The position numbers were made by a program, and so were the translations under genes. A stretch of 64,000 nucleotides of DNA from CAWBYL01 sp963793025 (GTDB lineage: Bacteria > Actinomycetota > Acidimicrobiia > Acidimicrobiales > Acidimicrobilacustridaceae), in contig CAWBYL010000004.1 in the NCBI GenBank assembly GCA_963793025.1, forward strand, positions 220,804 through 284,803, given 5' to 3'. How positions within the stretch are numbered: position 1 is the first letter of the stretch; every line of letters starts with the position of its first letter. Shown in pieces: positions 15,495 to 24,392 of the stretch. The notes under the pieces are model-generated. The model worked only from the letters and a program-made list of their open reading frames with translations. It was not told where the DNA came from and did not search any database.

Positions 15495-16853
15495 GTGTCC
15501 CTTCATCGCTCGCGTCCATGGGCTGGGCCGTCGCTCGTCCGTCGTCTCTCGACCACCGCCCTGGCCCTCGTGGCGGTGCTCGGGATCGGTCTCGGTCTGG
15601 TGTCTCGCGAGTCGGCTGACGCCGAGACGCCCCCGGCGATCTCGGCTCCCGGCGTCAGCTACGCCGGACCGCTGACCATCACCCGGGGCGGTACCTACCG
15701 GGGCGCCTGGCAGTCGACCGACCCTCGGACCCCGGCGGTCCTCGTCGCCACGACCGAGCCGGTGACCATCGTCGACTCGGCGGTGAAGGGTCCAGGCACG
15801 CTCATCCAGATCGCGGTGGGGACGGCGGCGCAGGTCACGGTGCAGGGAACCTACGGCGAGGGCACCAGCGGCGCGGCCGGTAGCGCCCGGTTCCTGGTCG
15901 CCGACACGGGCTGGACCTCACTCGTGGTGCGCGGCAACGACCTGGTGTCGACGGCGGGCCTCTGGCTGCACCAGGCCTCTCCGACGCAGTTGACGATCGA
16001 GGCGAACCGGGTCCGCAACGTCATCGGGCAGGGCCCGGTGCAGTTCGTCCAGATGGACAAGGTCCAGTCGGGTGCCATCGACATCGGCTGGAACGAGGTC
16101 GTCAACCAGCCGGGGGCATCCAAGGTCGAGGACGTCATCTCGCTCTACAAGTCGAGCGGCGCCACCGCACAGACACCGATCCGGGTCCACGACAACTTCA
16201 TCTGGGGAGCGTTCCCCGACCCGCTGGACGGCTCGTACTCCGGTGGTGGGATCATGGTCGGTGACCAGGGCTCGCTGAACGGCAACGTCCTCGTCGAGGA
16301 CAACCAGGTCCTGGGCACGACCAACTACGGGATCTCGGTCGTCTGCGGGACGAACCAGACCGTGCGCGGGAACACGATCATCTCCTCCGGTCGCACTCCT
16401 GACGGGGCCTGGCTGCCGGCAACCAACGTGGGCCTGTCGATGGGGTCGGAGGCCGCCTGGGGTGCAGGGTGCACCACGTACGTGTCCAACTCGGCCACCG
16501 GCAACGACCTCGGGTGGCAGAAGCAGTCGGGCCGCAACGACTTCTGGGTGCCGAACTGTGCTGACTGCTCCGGCAACGTCGCGCGGGCCGGCGCCGTCAC
16601 CTACGAGTCGGAGAAGGCGGAGTGGACCCGCTGGCGGGCCAAGTCGGCTGATCGCCCCATCGGGCGGGCACCCGCCGCGGTCGTCGCTCCGGTCGCACCC
16701 GCACCCACCACGACCCTTGCTCCGCCGTCGGCGACCCCGCCGCCGGTGGCGGGTGGGACCGACGCCCCGGGAGCTGGGGACGGCACGGATGCGCAGGCCG
16801 AGCTCGACCGGTTGCTCGACGAGCTCCAGGCGGTCATCGACTCCCATCGCTGA
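15495..16853 (+). CDS. Exported right-handed beta-helix protein
   Basis: 452 residues from a GTG that follows GGAGG closely. The signal peptide is an RR-containing head, then a hydrophobic run (STTALALVAVLGIGLGL), then ESADA. The body shows the short repeating turns of a parallel beta-helix (for example VEDNQVLGTTNYGISVV and VRGNTIISSG), as in pectate-lyase-like and NosD-like proteins. Two Cys in NCADC may form a disulfide. The tail is a Pro/Ala/Thr linker and an acidic helix. It may bind or cleave polysaccharide outside the cell; no catalytic residues could be assigned. Confidence 0.78.
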   Translation: MSLHRSRPWAGPSLVRRLSTTALALVAVLGIGLGLVSRESADAETPPAISAPGVSYAGPLTITRGGTYRGAWQSTDPRTPAVLVATTEPVTIVDSAVKGPGTLIQIAVGTAAQVTVQGTYGEGTSGAAGSARFLVADTGWTSLVVRGNDLVSTAGLWLHQASPTQLTIEANRVRNVIGQGPVQFVQMDKVQSGAIDIGWNEVVNQPGASKVEDVISLYKSSGATAQTPIRVHDNFIWGAFPDPLDGSYSGGGIMVGDQGSLNGNVLVEDNQVLGTTNYGISVVCGTNQTVRGNTIISSGRTPDGAWLPATNVGLSMGSEAAWGAGCTTYVSNSATGNDLGWQKQSGRNDFWVPNCADCSGNVARAGAVTYESEKAEWTRWRAKSADRPIGRAPAAVVAPVAPAPTTTLAPPSATPPPVAGGTDAPGAGDGTDAQAELDRLLDELQAVIDSHR

Positions 16854-16897
16854 CCCCCGCACCGAAGGGCGGCGAGCCGCGATCCGGCGAACGTGGG

Positions 16898-18505
16898 TCA
16901 GGAGCCGAGGAGGTCGGCCTCGGCATCCTCCTCTGACTCTTCGACCTTGGCGGCGCGCGGGAAGTTCTTCCAGCCGAAGACGAAGGCGCCGACCGCCAGG
17001 ACGAAGCCGATGGACTCGGCGAGGGCGATCCCGTTGGTGAACACGGAGTCGGCGGCGGCGACGACATCGTCGCGCTGGGCGGTGGCGCTGAGATCGGAAG
17101 GTGCCGGGCCGATGACGGCGGGAACGGCCTGGGGGTTGGCGTCGCCGCTGATCTCGTCGACGACCGCGGCTCGCTCGGTGGGGTCGGGGACGATGGTCTC
17201 GAGCTTCCCGGGCAGCTGGGTCGACACGACGATGGCCAGGACGCTGCCCATGATGGCGAAGCCGGCGGTGGATCCCAGGCCGCGCTGGACGCTGAGGATG
17301 CCCGAGGCCATCCCCGAACGCTCGGGGCTGATGGTGCTCATGGCCACCGCGGTGGCGGGGGCGATGGAGAGCCCCGCTCCCGTGCCGACGAAGAACAGCC
17401 CGAGCACGGTCACACCGACCCCGTGCTCCACGCCGAAGGCGAGGGTGACGGCGCCGGCCGCAGTGAAGGCGACACCTGCCAGCGTGGGCCGTCGCCCACC
17501 GATGTTGGCGGCCAAGCGTCCGGCGACAGGCGCCAGGGCCATGCCCGGGATGGAGAAGGCCAACAAGAGGACGCCGGTTCGGATGGCGCTGTAGTCGCGG
17601 ATGTTCTGGAAGTACTGGGTGATGACGAGCAGGGTGCCGTAGGCGCAGAACAGCACGGAGAAGACGGTCACGATGGCCGCGGTGTAGGGGATGTCGCGGA
17701 AGACCCGCACGTCCATCATCGGGTCCCGGCTGCGGAGCTCGAAACGGATGAACACCGCGATCGAGGCCAGGCCGAGGACCATCGGCCCGATGATCCACGG
17801 TGAGCTGAAGCCCCAGACGGGGGCCTGCACGAGGGCGTAGGTGAAGGCCCCGATACCGACGATGAAGAGGAGTTGGCCGACCGGGTCGAAGCTGTGGCCG
17901 ACGGGGTCGCGTGACTCGGCCACGAACAGGTAGGTCAACACGATGGCGGCGCCGCCGATGGCCGGGTTCACGAAGAAGATCCACCGCCAGCCGACGGTGT
18001 CGGTCATGACGCCGCCGAGCGTGGGCCCGATGGCCAGGCCGACGGCGGCGATCCCGGTCCAGAGACCCACGGCCTTGGTCTTGGCCTTCGGATCGGGATA
18101 GGCGGCGCCGACGAGGGCGAGCGAGGCCACGTTCACCACGGCGGCCCCGATCCCCTGGACAGCCCGGGCGGAGGCCAGCACGCCGATGCCAGGGGCGAGT
18201 CCGCAGGCCATCGAGGCCACGCAGAAGATGACCAGCCCGACGACGAACGCCCGTCGCCGACCTCGGGCGTCGGCCAGGGAGGCCGAGGTCATCATGAACA
18301 TGCCCATGGTCAGGCTGTAGCCCGCCACCACCCACTGGAGACCGCTCTCGCCCACGTCCAGGTCGGCCTGGATGGAGGGAAGGGCGACGTTCACGATGGT
18401 GGCGTCCAGGAAGATCATGAACAGCCCGAGGCCGGTGGCGAACAGGATCAGTCCGGGGTGTCCGGCGTGCCCGCCGCCACGCGTGCTCGTCGACTCGGTC
18501 GTCAC
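16898..18505 (-). CDS. MFS transporter, DHA2 (14-TM) family
   Basis: 535 residues from a GTG with GAGGTGG seven bases upstream. MFIMFLDATIVNVALP-type residues in helix 1 (FLDATIVNVALP), LADARGRRR after helix 2 and VGWRWIFFVNPAIG in helix 5 are hallmarks of the drug:H+ antiporter-2 group (EmrB/QacA). The length fits 14 membrane segments. Substrate unknown; efflux of drugs, dyes or lipids is typical. No TetR-type regulator is adjacent; the nearest regulators are the two-component genes 237 bp upstream on the same strand. Confidence 0.92.
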   Translation of the reverse strand: MTTESTSTRGGGHAGHPGLILFATGLGLFMIFLDATIVNVALPSIQADLDVGESGLQWVVAGYSLTMGMFMMTSASLADARGRRRAFVVGLVIFCVASMACGLAPGIGVLASARAVQGIGAAVVNVASLALVGAAYPDPKAKTKAVGLWTGIAAVGLAIGPTLGGVMTDTVGWRWIFFVNPAIGGAAIVLTYLFVAESRDPVGHSFDPVGQLLFIVGIGAFTYALVQAPVWGFSSPWIIGPMVLGLASIAVFIRFELRSRDPMMDVRVFRDIPYTAAIVTVFSVLFCAYGTLLVITQYFQNIRDYSAIRTGVLLLAFSIPGMALAPVAGRLAANIGGRRPTLAGVAFTAAGAVTLAFGVEHGVGVTVLGLFFVGTGAGLSIAPATAVAMSTISPERSGMASGILSVQRGLGSTAGFAIMGSVLAIVVSTQLPGKLETIVPDPTERAAVVDEISGDANPQAVPAVIGPAPSDLSATAQRDDVVAAADSVFTNGIALAESIGFVLAVGAFVFGWKNFPRAAKVEESEEDAEADLLGS

Positions 18506-18742
18506 TGGGTCGCCACCTCGTGCCCGTCGTTGACCACCCGACGGATGGCCCGCCGAGTACTTCGCCCTTCGACCGTACCGCCGGAGGTCGCGTCGGATCA
18601 GGACCGGCGACCGTCCCCGGGGCCACAGCGTGTTCCGCTCCTGTCGATCACCCACGAATGACGGCCGGTCAGGCAGCGCCTCCGCCTGCGCCGGCAACCG
18701 AGTCCCCGCTGATGGGATCTTCGACCGTCCGATCAGCCCACG

Positions 18743-19420
18743 TCAGTGGGCGTCGCCGGGCACGACCAGGCCGGCGTCGAAGGCGATGACGATGGCCGCC
18801 GCCCGATCGCGCGCTCCCAGCTTGGTGAAGATGCTGCTGATGTGGCTCTTCACCGTGCGCTCGCCGACGTGGAGGGAGCCGGCGATCTCGACGTTGTTCG
18901 CGCCCTGGGCCATGAGCCTGAGGACCTCGTTCTCACGATCCGAGAGACGGTCTAGGGAGCGGATGGCGGCCTGCCGGGGACCGGACGAGCGGACGACGTC
19001 GAGCAGGCGGGGTGTGACCCGAGGATCGAGCCACGAGCCGCCACCGGCCACCACCCGGACGGCCCGCACGAGGTCCTCCGCCGCGGTGTCCTTGAGGACG
19101 AAGCCCTGGGCGCCGGCGCGCACGGCCCCCCAGAGCACGTCGTCGTCGTCGAAGGTGGTGAGCACGAGGACCGGCGGGGCTCCGGCCTCGCGGTCGAGGC
19201 GACGAGTGGTCTCGATGCCGTCGAGACCGGGCATGCGAACGTCCATCAGCACCAGGTCGGGTCGGTGCTCGGCCACGACCCGGAGGGCCTCGAGGCCGTC
19301 GGCCGCCTCGGCCACCACGGTGATGTCGGGCTCGGTCCCGAGAATGAGGGCCAGCCCGGCTCGAACGAGAGCCTGGTCGTCGGCCACGACGACCCGGAGG
19401 CCGCCGTCGTCGGCTTTCAC
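18743..19420 (-). CDS. NarL/FixJ-type response regulator
   Basis: 225 residues from a GTG that overlaps the kinase stop as GTGA (19417-19420). The receiver domain has the acidic pair D14-D15, phosphoacceptor D60 in LVLMDVRMPG, T89 and K110. The C-terminal LuxR-type helix-turn-helix is LSDRENEVLRLMAQG through ERTVKSHISSIFTKL. It is the partner of the overlapping histidine kinase. Probable targets are the divergent MMPL gene and the MFS gene downstream, by proximity only. Confidence 0.95.
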   Translation of the reverse strand: MKADDGGLRVVVADDQALVRAGLALILGTEPDITVVAEAADGLEALRVVAEHRPDLVLMDVRMPGLDGIETTRRLDREAGAPPVLVLTTFDDDDVLWGAVRAGAQGFVLKDTAAEDLVRAVRVVAGGGSWLDPRVTPRLLDVVRSSGPRQAAIRSLDRLSDRENEVLRLMAQGANNVEIAGSLHVGERTVKSHISSIFTKLGARDRAAAIVIAFDAGLVVPGDAH

Positions 19421-20616
19421 GGGGACGGCGCCGGACTCGGGTCGGGATGGAGCCGGGCAAGGAGGCCGCCGCACCGCGGGGCGTCGAGGTGGGGGAGGGA
19501 GCAGGCGATGAGCCAGCCGTCGCGGGCGGCGCCGGCCGAGAGGGTGCCCCCTCGGGAGGAGATCCGTTCCCGCATGCCGACCAACCCGAGGCCCTGGCGG
19601 TCGGCGGCGGCGACCGGTGCGGTCGGCGCCCCGTTGTGGACTCGGAGGTCGACCGAGCGGGGTCCGTCGACGACCACCACCGCGGCGGCCGCACCGGGAG
19701 CGTGCACCGAGACGTTGGACAGCGCCTCCTGGGCGACGCGGTAGAGCGTGGTGCCGGTGACCGGGTCGACCCTGGCGAGGTCGCCCTCGACGTCGAGCGA
19801 AACCCTCATCCCCGCCGCCCGATAGCCGGCTACCAGTTGCGGGATGGCGTCAGCGCCGGGAGCGACGTCGGCCGGCGCGCGGCGGACGCCCACGGACTCG
19901 TCACGGAGCAGTCCGACGGTTTGGCGGATGTCGTCGAGGGCCTGGCGACCGACGTCCTCGGCCCGCTGGAGCGCCTCGGTGGCCCCCTCCGGATCGACCG
20001 CCATGGCCCGGCGGGCGCCGCCCACGTTGAGCACCACCACGGTGAGGGAGTGGGCGACGATGTCGTGGATCTCGCGAGCGATGCGACGCCGTTCGTCGGC
20101 CGCGGCGAGCGTGCTCATGCGGATCTGGGTGGCCCGGAGCTCGGCGACCAACTCGTACTGGCGGCGCAGGAGATGCCCGCAGAACCAGGCGAACAGGATG
20201 CCGGCGGCGAAGTACCAGTTGCCCTTCGCCTCCTCACCGCCGTGAAAGGTCGAGCACAGCGCCGGCAGGAGCAGCGCCCCGCCGACGGTCATGACGGTGA
20301 GGCCCCGGTTGCTGGTCTGGCTCGTCACGAACATGACGGTTATGAGGCCGAAGAAGATGCAACCCGGGGCCGGGGTGAGGACCGCGAACCCGGCGGGGAC
20401 CAGCGTGGCCAGCACGAAGATCCACAGTCGCAGGCGGATTCCCGAGGCCACCACCGCCCACGGGATCAGCCCGATGGCCAGGAGCAGGACGAGGCGGACC
20501 GACGCACCGTCGACGAGCACGGCGAACATCGCAGTGCCGAGGGCGAGGCCGGCCATGAGATAGGTGTGCCACTCGGGCCGTTCGACCGTGCAGCTGTCGG
20601 CGTCGGTCAGCCCCAT
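19417..20616 (-). CDS. HisKA_3 (NarX-type) sensor histidine kinase
   Basis: 399 residues. Several membrane helices occupy roughly residues 18-150 with almost no extracellular loops, suggesting an intramembrane or membrane-stress sensor. The dimerisation box RIAREIHDIVAHSLTVV has phospho-His184. The ATPase domain shows the N box (EALSNVSVHA) and G box (GLGLVGMRERI). It is coupled to the response regulator by a GTGA overlap and transcribed divergently from the MMPL transporter across 238 bp. Membrane-embedded kinases beside transporters often sense cell-envelope damage; that is inference. Confidence 0.93.
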   Translation of the reverse strand: MGLTDADSCTVERPEWHTYLMAGLALGTAMFAVLVDGASVRLVLLLAIGLIPWAVVASGIRLRLWIFVLATLVPAGFAVLTPAPGCIFFGLITVMFVTSQTSNRGLTVMTVGGALLLPALCSTFHGGEEAKGNWYFAAGILFAWFCGHLLRRQYELVAELRATQIRMSTLAAADERRRIAREIHDIVAHSLTVVVLNVGGARRAMAVDPEGATEALQRAEDVGRQALDDIRQTVGLLRDESVGVRRAPADVAPGADAIPQLVAGYRAAGMRVSLDVEGDLARVDPVTGTTLYRVAQEALSNVSVHAPGAAAAVVVVDGPRSVDLRVHNGAPTAPVAAADRQGLGLVGMRERISSRGGTLSAGAARDGWLIACSLPHLDAPRCGGLLARLHPDPSPAPSP

Positions 20617-20854
20617 CGACTCTGCCCCATCGACATGGTGCGACGGTAGCGGTTCGTCCTGCTCGGAGCATCGGCCCAGAGGCCATGAGCGGCCTCGTAC
20701 CAGGGGCGGATCCTTCCGGACCGGGGGCGGTTCGGGGAGCCTTCGCTGGCCCTCGGCTCCGTCCGTGGGCGGAGCCGAGACCGGCCCCGTCGCCCGTTGC
20801 GGCCGGTCGGCGCGCCCTGCACTGTGGACCCCGATCCCGAGGAGAGGACCTTCC

Positions 20855-23113
20855 ATGTTCTTCACGCGACTCGGACGGCTCACCGTGCGCCGCCGACGGC
20901 TCCTGCTCGCTCTCACCGTGTTGTTCATGTTCCTCGCCGCCGGGCTCGGCTCCGGGGTGTTCGGACGCCTGGAGGGCGGCGGGTTCGACGACCCCGGATC
21001 CGAGTCGACCCAGGCCCGGCGGGTCCTCGAAGACACGTTCGGCGCCGGGGATCCCAACCTGGTCCTGCTGGTCACCGCGGGCGACGGTTCGGTCGACTCC
21101 GAGGCCACCGCGCGGGCCGGCCTCGCCCTGACCGAGGCCGTGGCCGCCTCCGACCGGGTCACCGCGGCGCGCAGCTACTGGACGCTCGGGTCACCCCCGC
21201 CCCTTCGCAGCACAGCCGGCGACAAGGCGCTGGTGCTGGCTCGCGTCGACGGGACGGACAACGAGATCGTCGACGCCGTCGAGAGCATCAAGGACGACGT
21301 CGCCGGTGACGACGGCGTCATCGTCGTGCAGGCCGGAGGGGGTGCCGCGATCAACGCCGACATGACCAAGACCCTCGAGGGCGACCTCAGCAAGGCCGAG
21401 AGCATCGCCATACCCATCACCCTCGTCCTGCTGGTCCTCGTGTTCGGCAGCCTGGTGGCCGCCGGACTGCCGCTCCTGGTGGGTCTGCTGTCGATCGTGG
21501 GGACGTTCCTCGCCCTGTTCCTCATCAGCACCGTCACCGACGTCTCGGTGTACTCGATCAACCTGACCACCGCCCTCGGCCTCGGCCTGGCCATCGACTA
21601 CAGCCTGTTCATCGTCAGCCGCTACCGGGAGGAGCTGCGCAACGGTCTCGAACCGCACGACGCCGTGGTCCGCACGGTGGAGACGGCCGGGAGGACCGTC
21701 GCGTTCAGCGCTCTCACCGTGGCGGTGTCGTTGTCCGCCCTGCTCGTCTTCCCCCTCTACTTCCTCCGGTCGTTCGCCTACGCCGGCATCGCCGTGGTCC
21801 TGGCCGCCATGACCGCCGCCCTCGTGAGCCTCCCCGCCCTGCTGGCCGTGCTCGGCCGCCGGGTCGACTCCCTGCGCCTGTTCCATCGCGACCCCAAGCC
21901 CGAGGGAACCGGGTTCTGGTACCGGGTGGCCACCGCGGTCATGCGCCGACCCGTCGTGGTCGGCGTCACGGTGATCGCCCTGCTGCTCGTGCTGGGCGCG
22001 CCGTTCCTGCGGGTGGTGTTCGGTCTGCCCGACGACCGCGCCCTGCCCCCGTCGGCGCAGAGCCGGCAGGTGTCAGAGGCCCTGCGCTCGGAGTTCGACG
22101 GCAACTCGGGTGAGAGCTTTGCCGTGGTCATCGACGGCATCGGCGATCCCACGGCCCGGGCCCCGGAGATCTCCGCCTTCGCCGCCGAGGTGTCGTCGCT
22201 CGACGGCGTGGCCCGGGTAACCACCGTCACCGGCGTGTACCAGCGAGGGTCCCAGGTGTCGGCGCTGGCCTCCGACGGCGTCGACTACGCCCAGCCCACC
22301 GGCACCTGGCTCACCGTGGTCCCGAGCATCCCCCTCACGTCACCGGCCGGTGAGGCCCTGGTCGGGGAGGTGCGGGCCCTCGATCAGCCCTTCGCCTTCG
22401 GGGTCGAGGGCCGAGCCGCCCAGCTCGTGGACACCAAGGCGGCCATCGCCGACAACCTGCCCATCGCCGCCGCCATCATCGTGGTGGCCACCTTCGTGCT
22501 GCTGTTCCTGGTCTTCGGGAGCCTGCTGGTCCCGGCCAAGGCCATCGTGTTGAACCTGCTGTCGCTGACGGCCACCTTCGGAGCGATGGTGTGGATCTTC
22601 CAGGACGGGAACCTCTCGGGTCCGCTCGGGTTCACGGCGACCGGGACGCTGGACGTCTCCATGCCGGTCCTCATGTTCTGCATCGCCTTCGGCCTCTCGA
22701 TGGACTACGAGGTGTTCCTGCTCAGCCGGATCAAGGAGGAGCACGACCGCACCGGCGACAACTCCGCCAGCGTGGCGCTCGGTCTGGAGCGGACGGGCCG
22801 CATCGTCACCGCGGCGGCGGCGTTGCTGGCGGTGACCTTCCTGGCCTTCGCCACCAGCGGGGTGTCGTTCATCAAGCTGTTCGGGATCGGGCTGGCCCTC
22901 GCCGTGGTGATGGATGCCACCGTCATCCGCGGCCTCCTGGTACCGGCGTTCATGAAGCTGGCCGGCGAGGCGAACTGGTGGGCCCCCGCGCCACTGCGCC
23001 GGTTCCACGAGCGGTTCGGCATCTCCGAGACCGGGCCGGCCGGCCCACCGGCCGACGAGGTGCTCGACCTCAGCGACGGGACCGGGCCGCGCCGCAGCGA
23101 GCCGGTGGGCTGA
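20855..23113 (+). CDS. MMPL family RND-type transporter
   Basis: 752 residues, two RND-like halves. Each half has a membrane helix, a periplasmic domain and a group of five helices. The segments GLGLAIDYSLFIVSRYREE and FGLSMDYEVFLLSRIKEEH are the duplicated proton-relay helix motifs typical of MMPL proteins. GGAGAGGA precedes the ATG by seven bases. MMPL proteins export lipids, glycolipids or drugs. The divergent kinase/regulator pair is the likely controller. The C-terminal tail is short and acidic, unlike the long tails of some mycobacterial MmpL proteins. Confidence 0.94.
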   Translation: MFFTRLGRLTVRRRRLLLALTVLFMFLAAGLGSGVFGRLEGGGFDDPGSESTQARRVLEDTFGAGDPNLVLLVTAGDGSVDSEATARAGLALTEAVAASDRVTAARSYWTLGSPPPLRSTAGDKALVLARVDGTDNEIVDAVESIKDDVAGDDGVIVVQAGGGAAINADMTKTLEGDLSKAESIAIPITLVLLVLVFGSLVAAGLPLLVGLLSIVGTFLALFLISTVTDVSVYSINLTTALGLGLAIDYSLFIVSRYREELRNGLEPHDAVVRTVETAGRTVAFSALTVAVSLSALLVFPLYFLRSFAYAGIAVVLAAMTAALVSLPALLAVLGRRVDSLRLFHRDPKPEGTGFWYRVATAVMRRPVVVGVTVIALLLVLGAPFLRVVFGLPDDRALPPSAQSRQVSEALRSEFDGNSGESFAVVIDGIGDPTARAPEISAFAAEVSSLDGVARVTTVTGVYQRGSQVSALASDGVDYAQPTGTWLTVVPSIPLTSPAGEALVGEVRALDQPFAFGVEGRAAQLVDTKAAIADNLPIAAAIIVVATFVLLFLVFGSLLVPAKAIVLNLLSLTATFGAMVWIFQDGNLSGPLGFTATGTLDVSMPVLMFCIAFGLSMDYEVFLLSRIKEEHDRTGDNSASVALGLERTGRIVTAAAALLAVTFLAFATSGVSFIKLFGIGLALAVVMDATVIRGLLVPAFMKLAGEANWWAPAPLRRFHERFGISETGPAGPPADEVLDLSDGTGPRRSEPVG

Positions 23114-23144
23114 GGCGGGCCGCGCTCGGGGCCGACGCCCGCCG

Positions 23145-23181
23145 TCAGGCCCTCGCTCAGGCCCTCGAGGTCAGGCCCTCG
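23145..23181 (+). repeat. Three copies of an 11-bp repeat
   Basis: TCAGGCCCTCG occurs at 23145-23155, 23157-23167 and 23171-23181, between the converging MMPL and CrtC/AttH-like genes. No stem or coding role is evident. Confidence 0.6.
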
Positions 23182-23184
23182 CGG

Positions 23185-24312
23185 TCAGGGGGCGAGGGTG
23201 TCGAAGCTGGTGAAGCCGCTCGGCCCGTGCACCCCGACCACCAGGTTCTCGTGCATCCCGTAGCCGACGCGACCGTCGTCGGTCTCGAAGCGGGACAGCG
23301 TCTCGTTCAGGAACGACAGGTCGAGACGTTCGGTGGGGGCACCGATGTGATGGGTGAGGCCCTGCACCACCAGCGGCCCCTGGTACACGCCGTGGCCCCA
23401 CTCACCGTCGAACATGTAGCCGGAGCCGGCCTTCAGGTACACGGTGCGCAGCGGCGTGCAGGAGACGCGCGGACCGGTCGGTGCGCCGTCCGGACCGGTG
23501 AAGCTGACCACCGAGTGCTTCAGCTCACGGGTGCCCGAGTGCCACTCGACCTCGATCTGCGGGGTGCCGATGTGGGTCGGCTCGGTGCCGCTGTCGATGG
23601 GGGACACGAGCTCGCCTTCCTCGTTGACCCGATTGCCGTCGGCGTCCTCGTCGATGGTGATCTTGATCATGGAGCCGTCGTCGAACTGCATCGGCAGCCA
23701 CTGGTGGAAGAAGCCCCGAGTGGCCTCCTCCTTCACGCCGATGCCGGGGTGCTCGCGCTCGCCGACGGGCCGCACGCCCCAGGAACGGTCACGGGCGCCC
23801 CACCACGTGGCCGGGTCGACCTCGTAGGTGGTGCCGCCGGCGGTGAGGGTGCCGGTGTAGGCGCCCACCTGGGCATAGCGGAAGACGTCCTGCACCCGAC
23901 GGCTCCCGCGCATCTGGATCGTCTTGGGCTCGGCCAGGGCGGCGACGGTGCCGTCGTAGCGGAGGTCGAACGACACCCCCCACTCGTTCTCCTCGCACAC
24001 GAGACGGAGCGAGCGCAGGCCCTCGAGCACCTCGATGCGGAACGGCCCGACCGACGACGCCAGGCGATCACCGTTCAGCTCACCCGAGGCGCGGACGGTG
24101 TGCTGGGTGTCGCCGACGGACACCGAGACGAAGGCGTCGATGACGCCGAGGTTCGGGTACTGGCCCATGCCGGCCACGAGGAAGAGCTCGTCGGAACAGG
24201 AGTGCATGTTGAAGTAGTGGCGGTCGTAGAAGTTGCGATCACTCGTCCCCACGGTGTCGAACGGCTCGGGGATCTGGTGGGCGAGGTAGTCGTCCATCGG
24301 GCTGATCGGCAT
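23185..24312 (-). CDS. CrtC/AttH-like (DUF7064/DUF7065-type) protein, paralog 1
   Basis: 375 residues. It shares DDYxxHQ near the start, a YDRHYFNMH region and GARDRSWGVR in the middle with the protein at 54524-55648, so the two are paralogs. The pattern of beta-rich tandem lipocalin-like halves and the RDRSWG motif recalls the AttH/carotenoid 1,2-hydratase group, and actinobacteria often carry these near steroid or lipid genes. No signal peptide. Function unknown. It stands alone, converging on mmpL and divergent from the ClC gene by 80 bp. Confidence 0.7.
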   Translation of the reverse strand: MPISPMDDYLAHQIPEPFDTVGTSDRNFYDRHYFNMHSCSDELFLVAGMGQYPNLGVIDAFVSVSVGDTQHTVRASGELNGDRLASSVGPFRIEVLEGLRSLRLVCEENEWGVSFDLRYDGTVAALAEPKTIQMRGSRRVQDVFRYAQVGAYTGTLTAGGTTYEVDPATWWGARDRSWGVRPVGEREHPGIGVKEEATRGFFHQWLPMQFDDGSMIKITIDEDADGNRVNEEGELVSPIDSGTEPTHIGTPQIEVEWHSGTRELKHSVVSFTGPDGAPTGPRVSCTPLRTVYLKAGSGYMFDGEWGHGVYQGPLVVQGLTHHIGAPTERLDLSFLNETLSRFETDDGRVGYGMHENLVVGVHGPSGFTSFDTLAP

Positions 24313-24392
24313 GGCAGGGGTTCCTCTCGGCAGCGACGGGTCGAACGTAGCGCAGCGCTCGGACGGCGGAGTCGGGGTCTACGATCGGCGCC

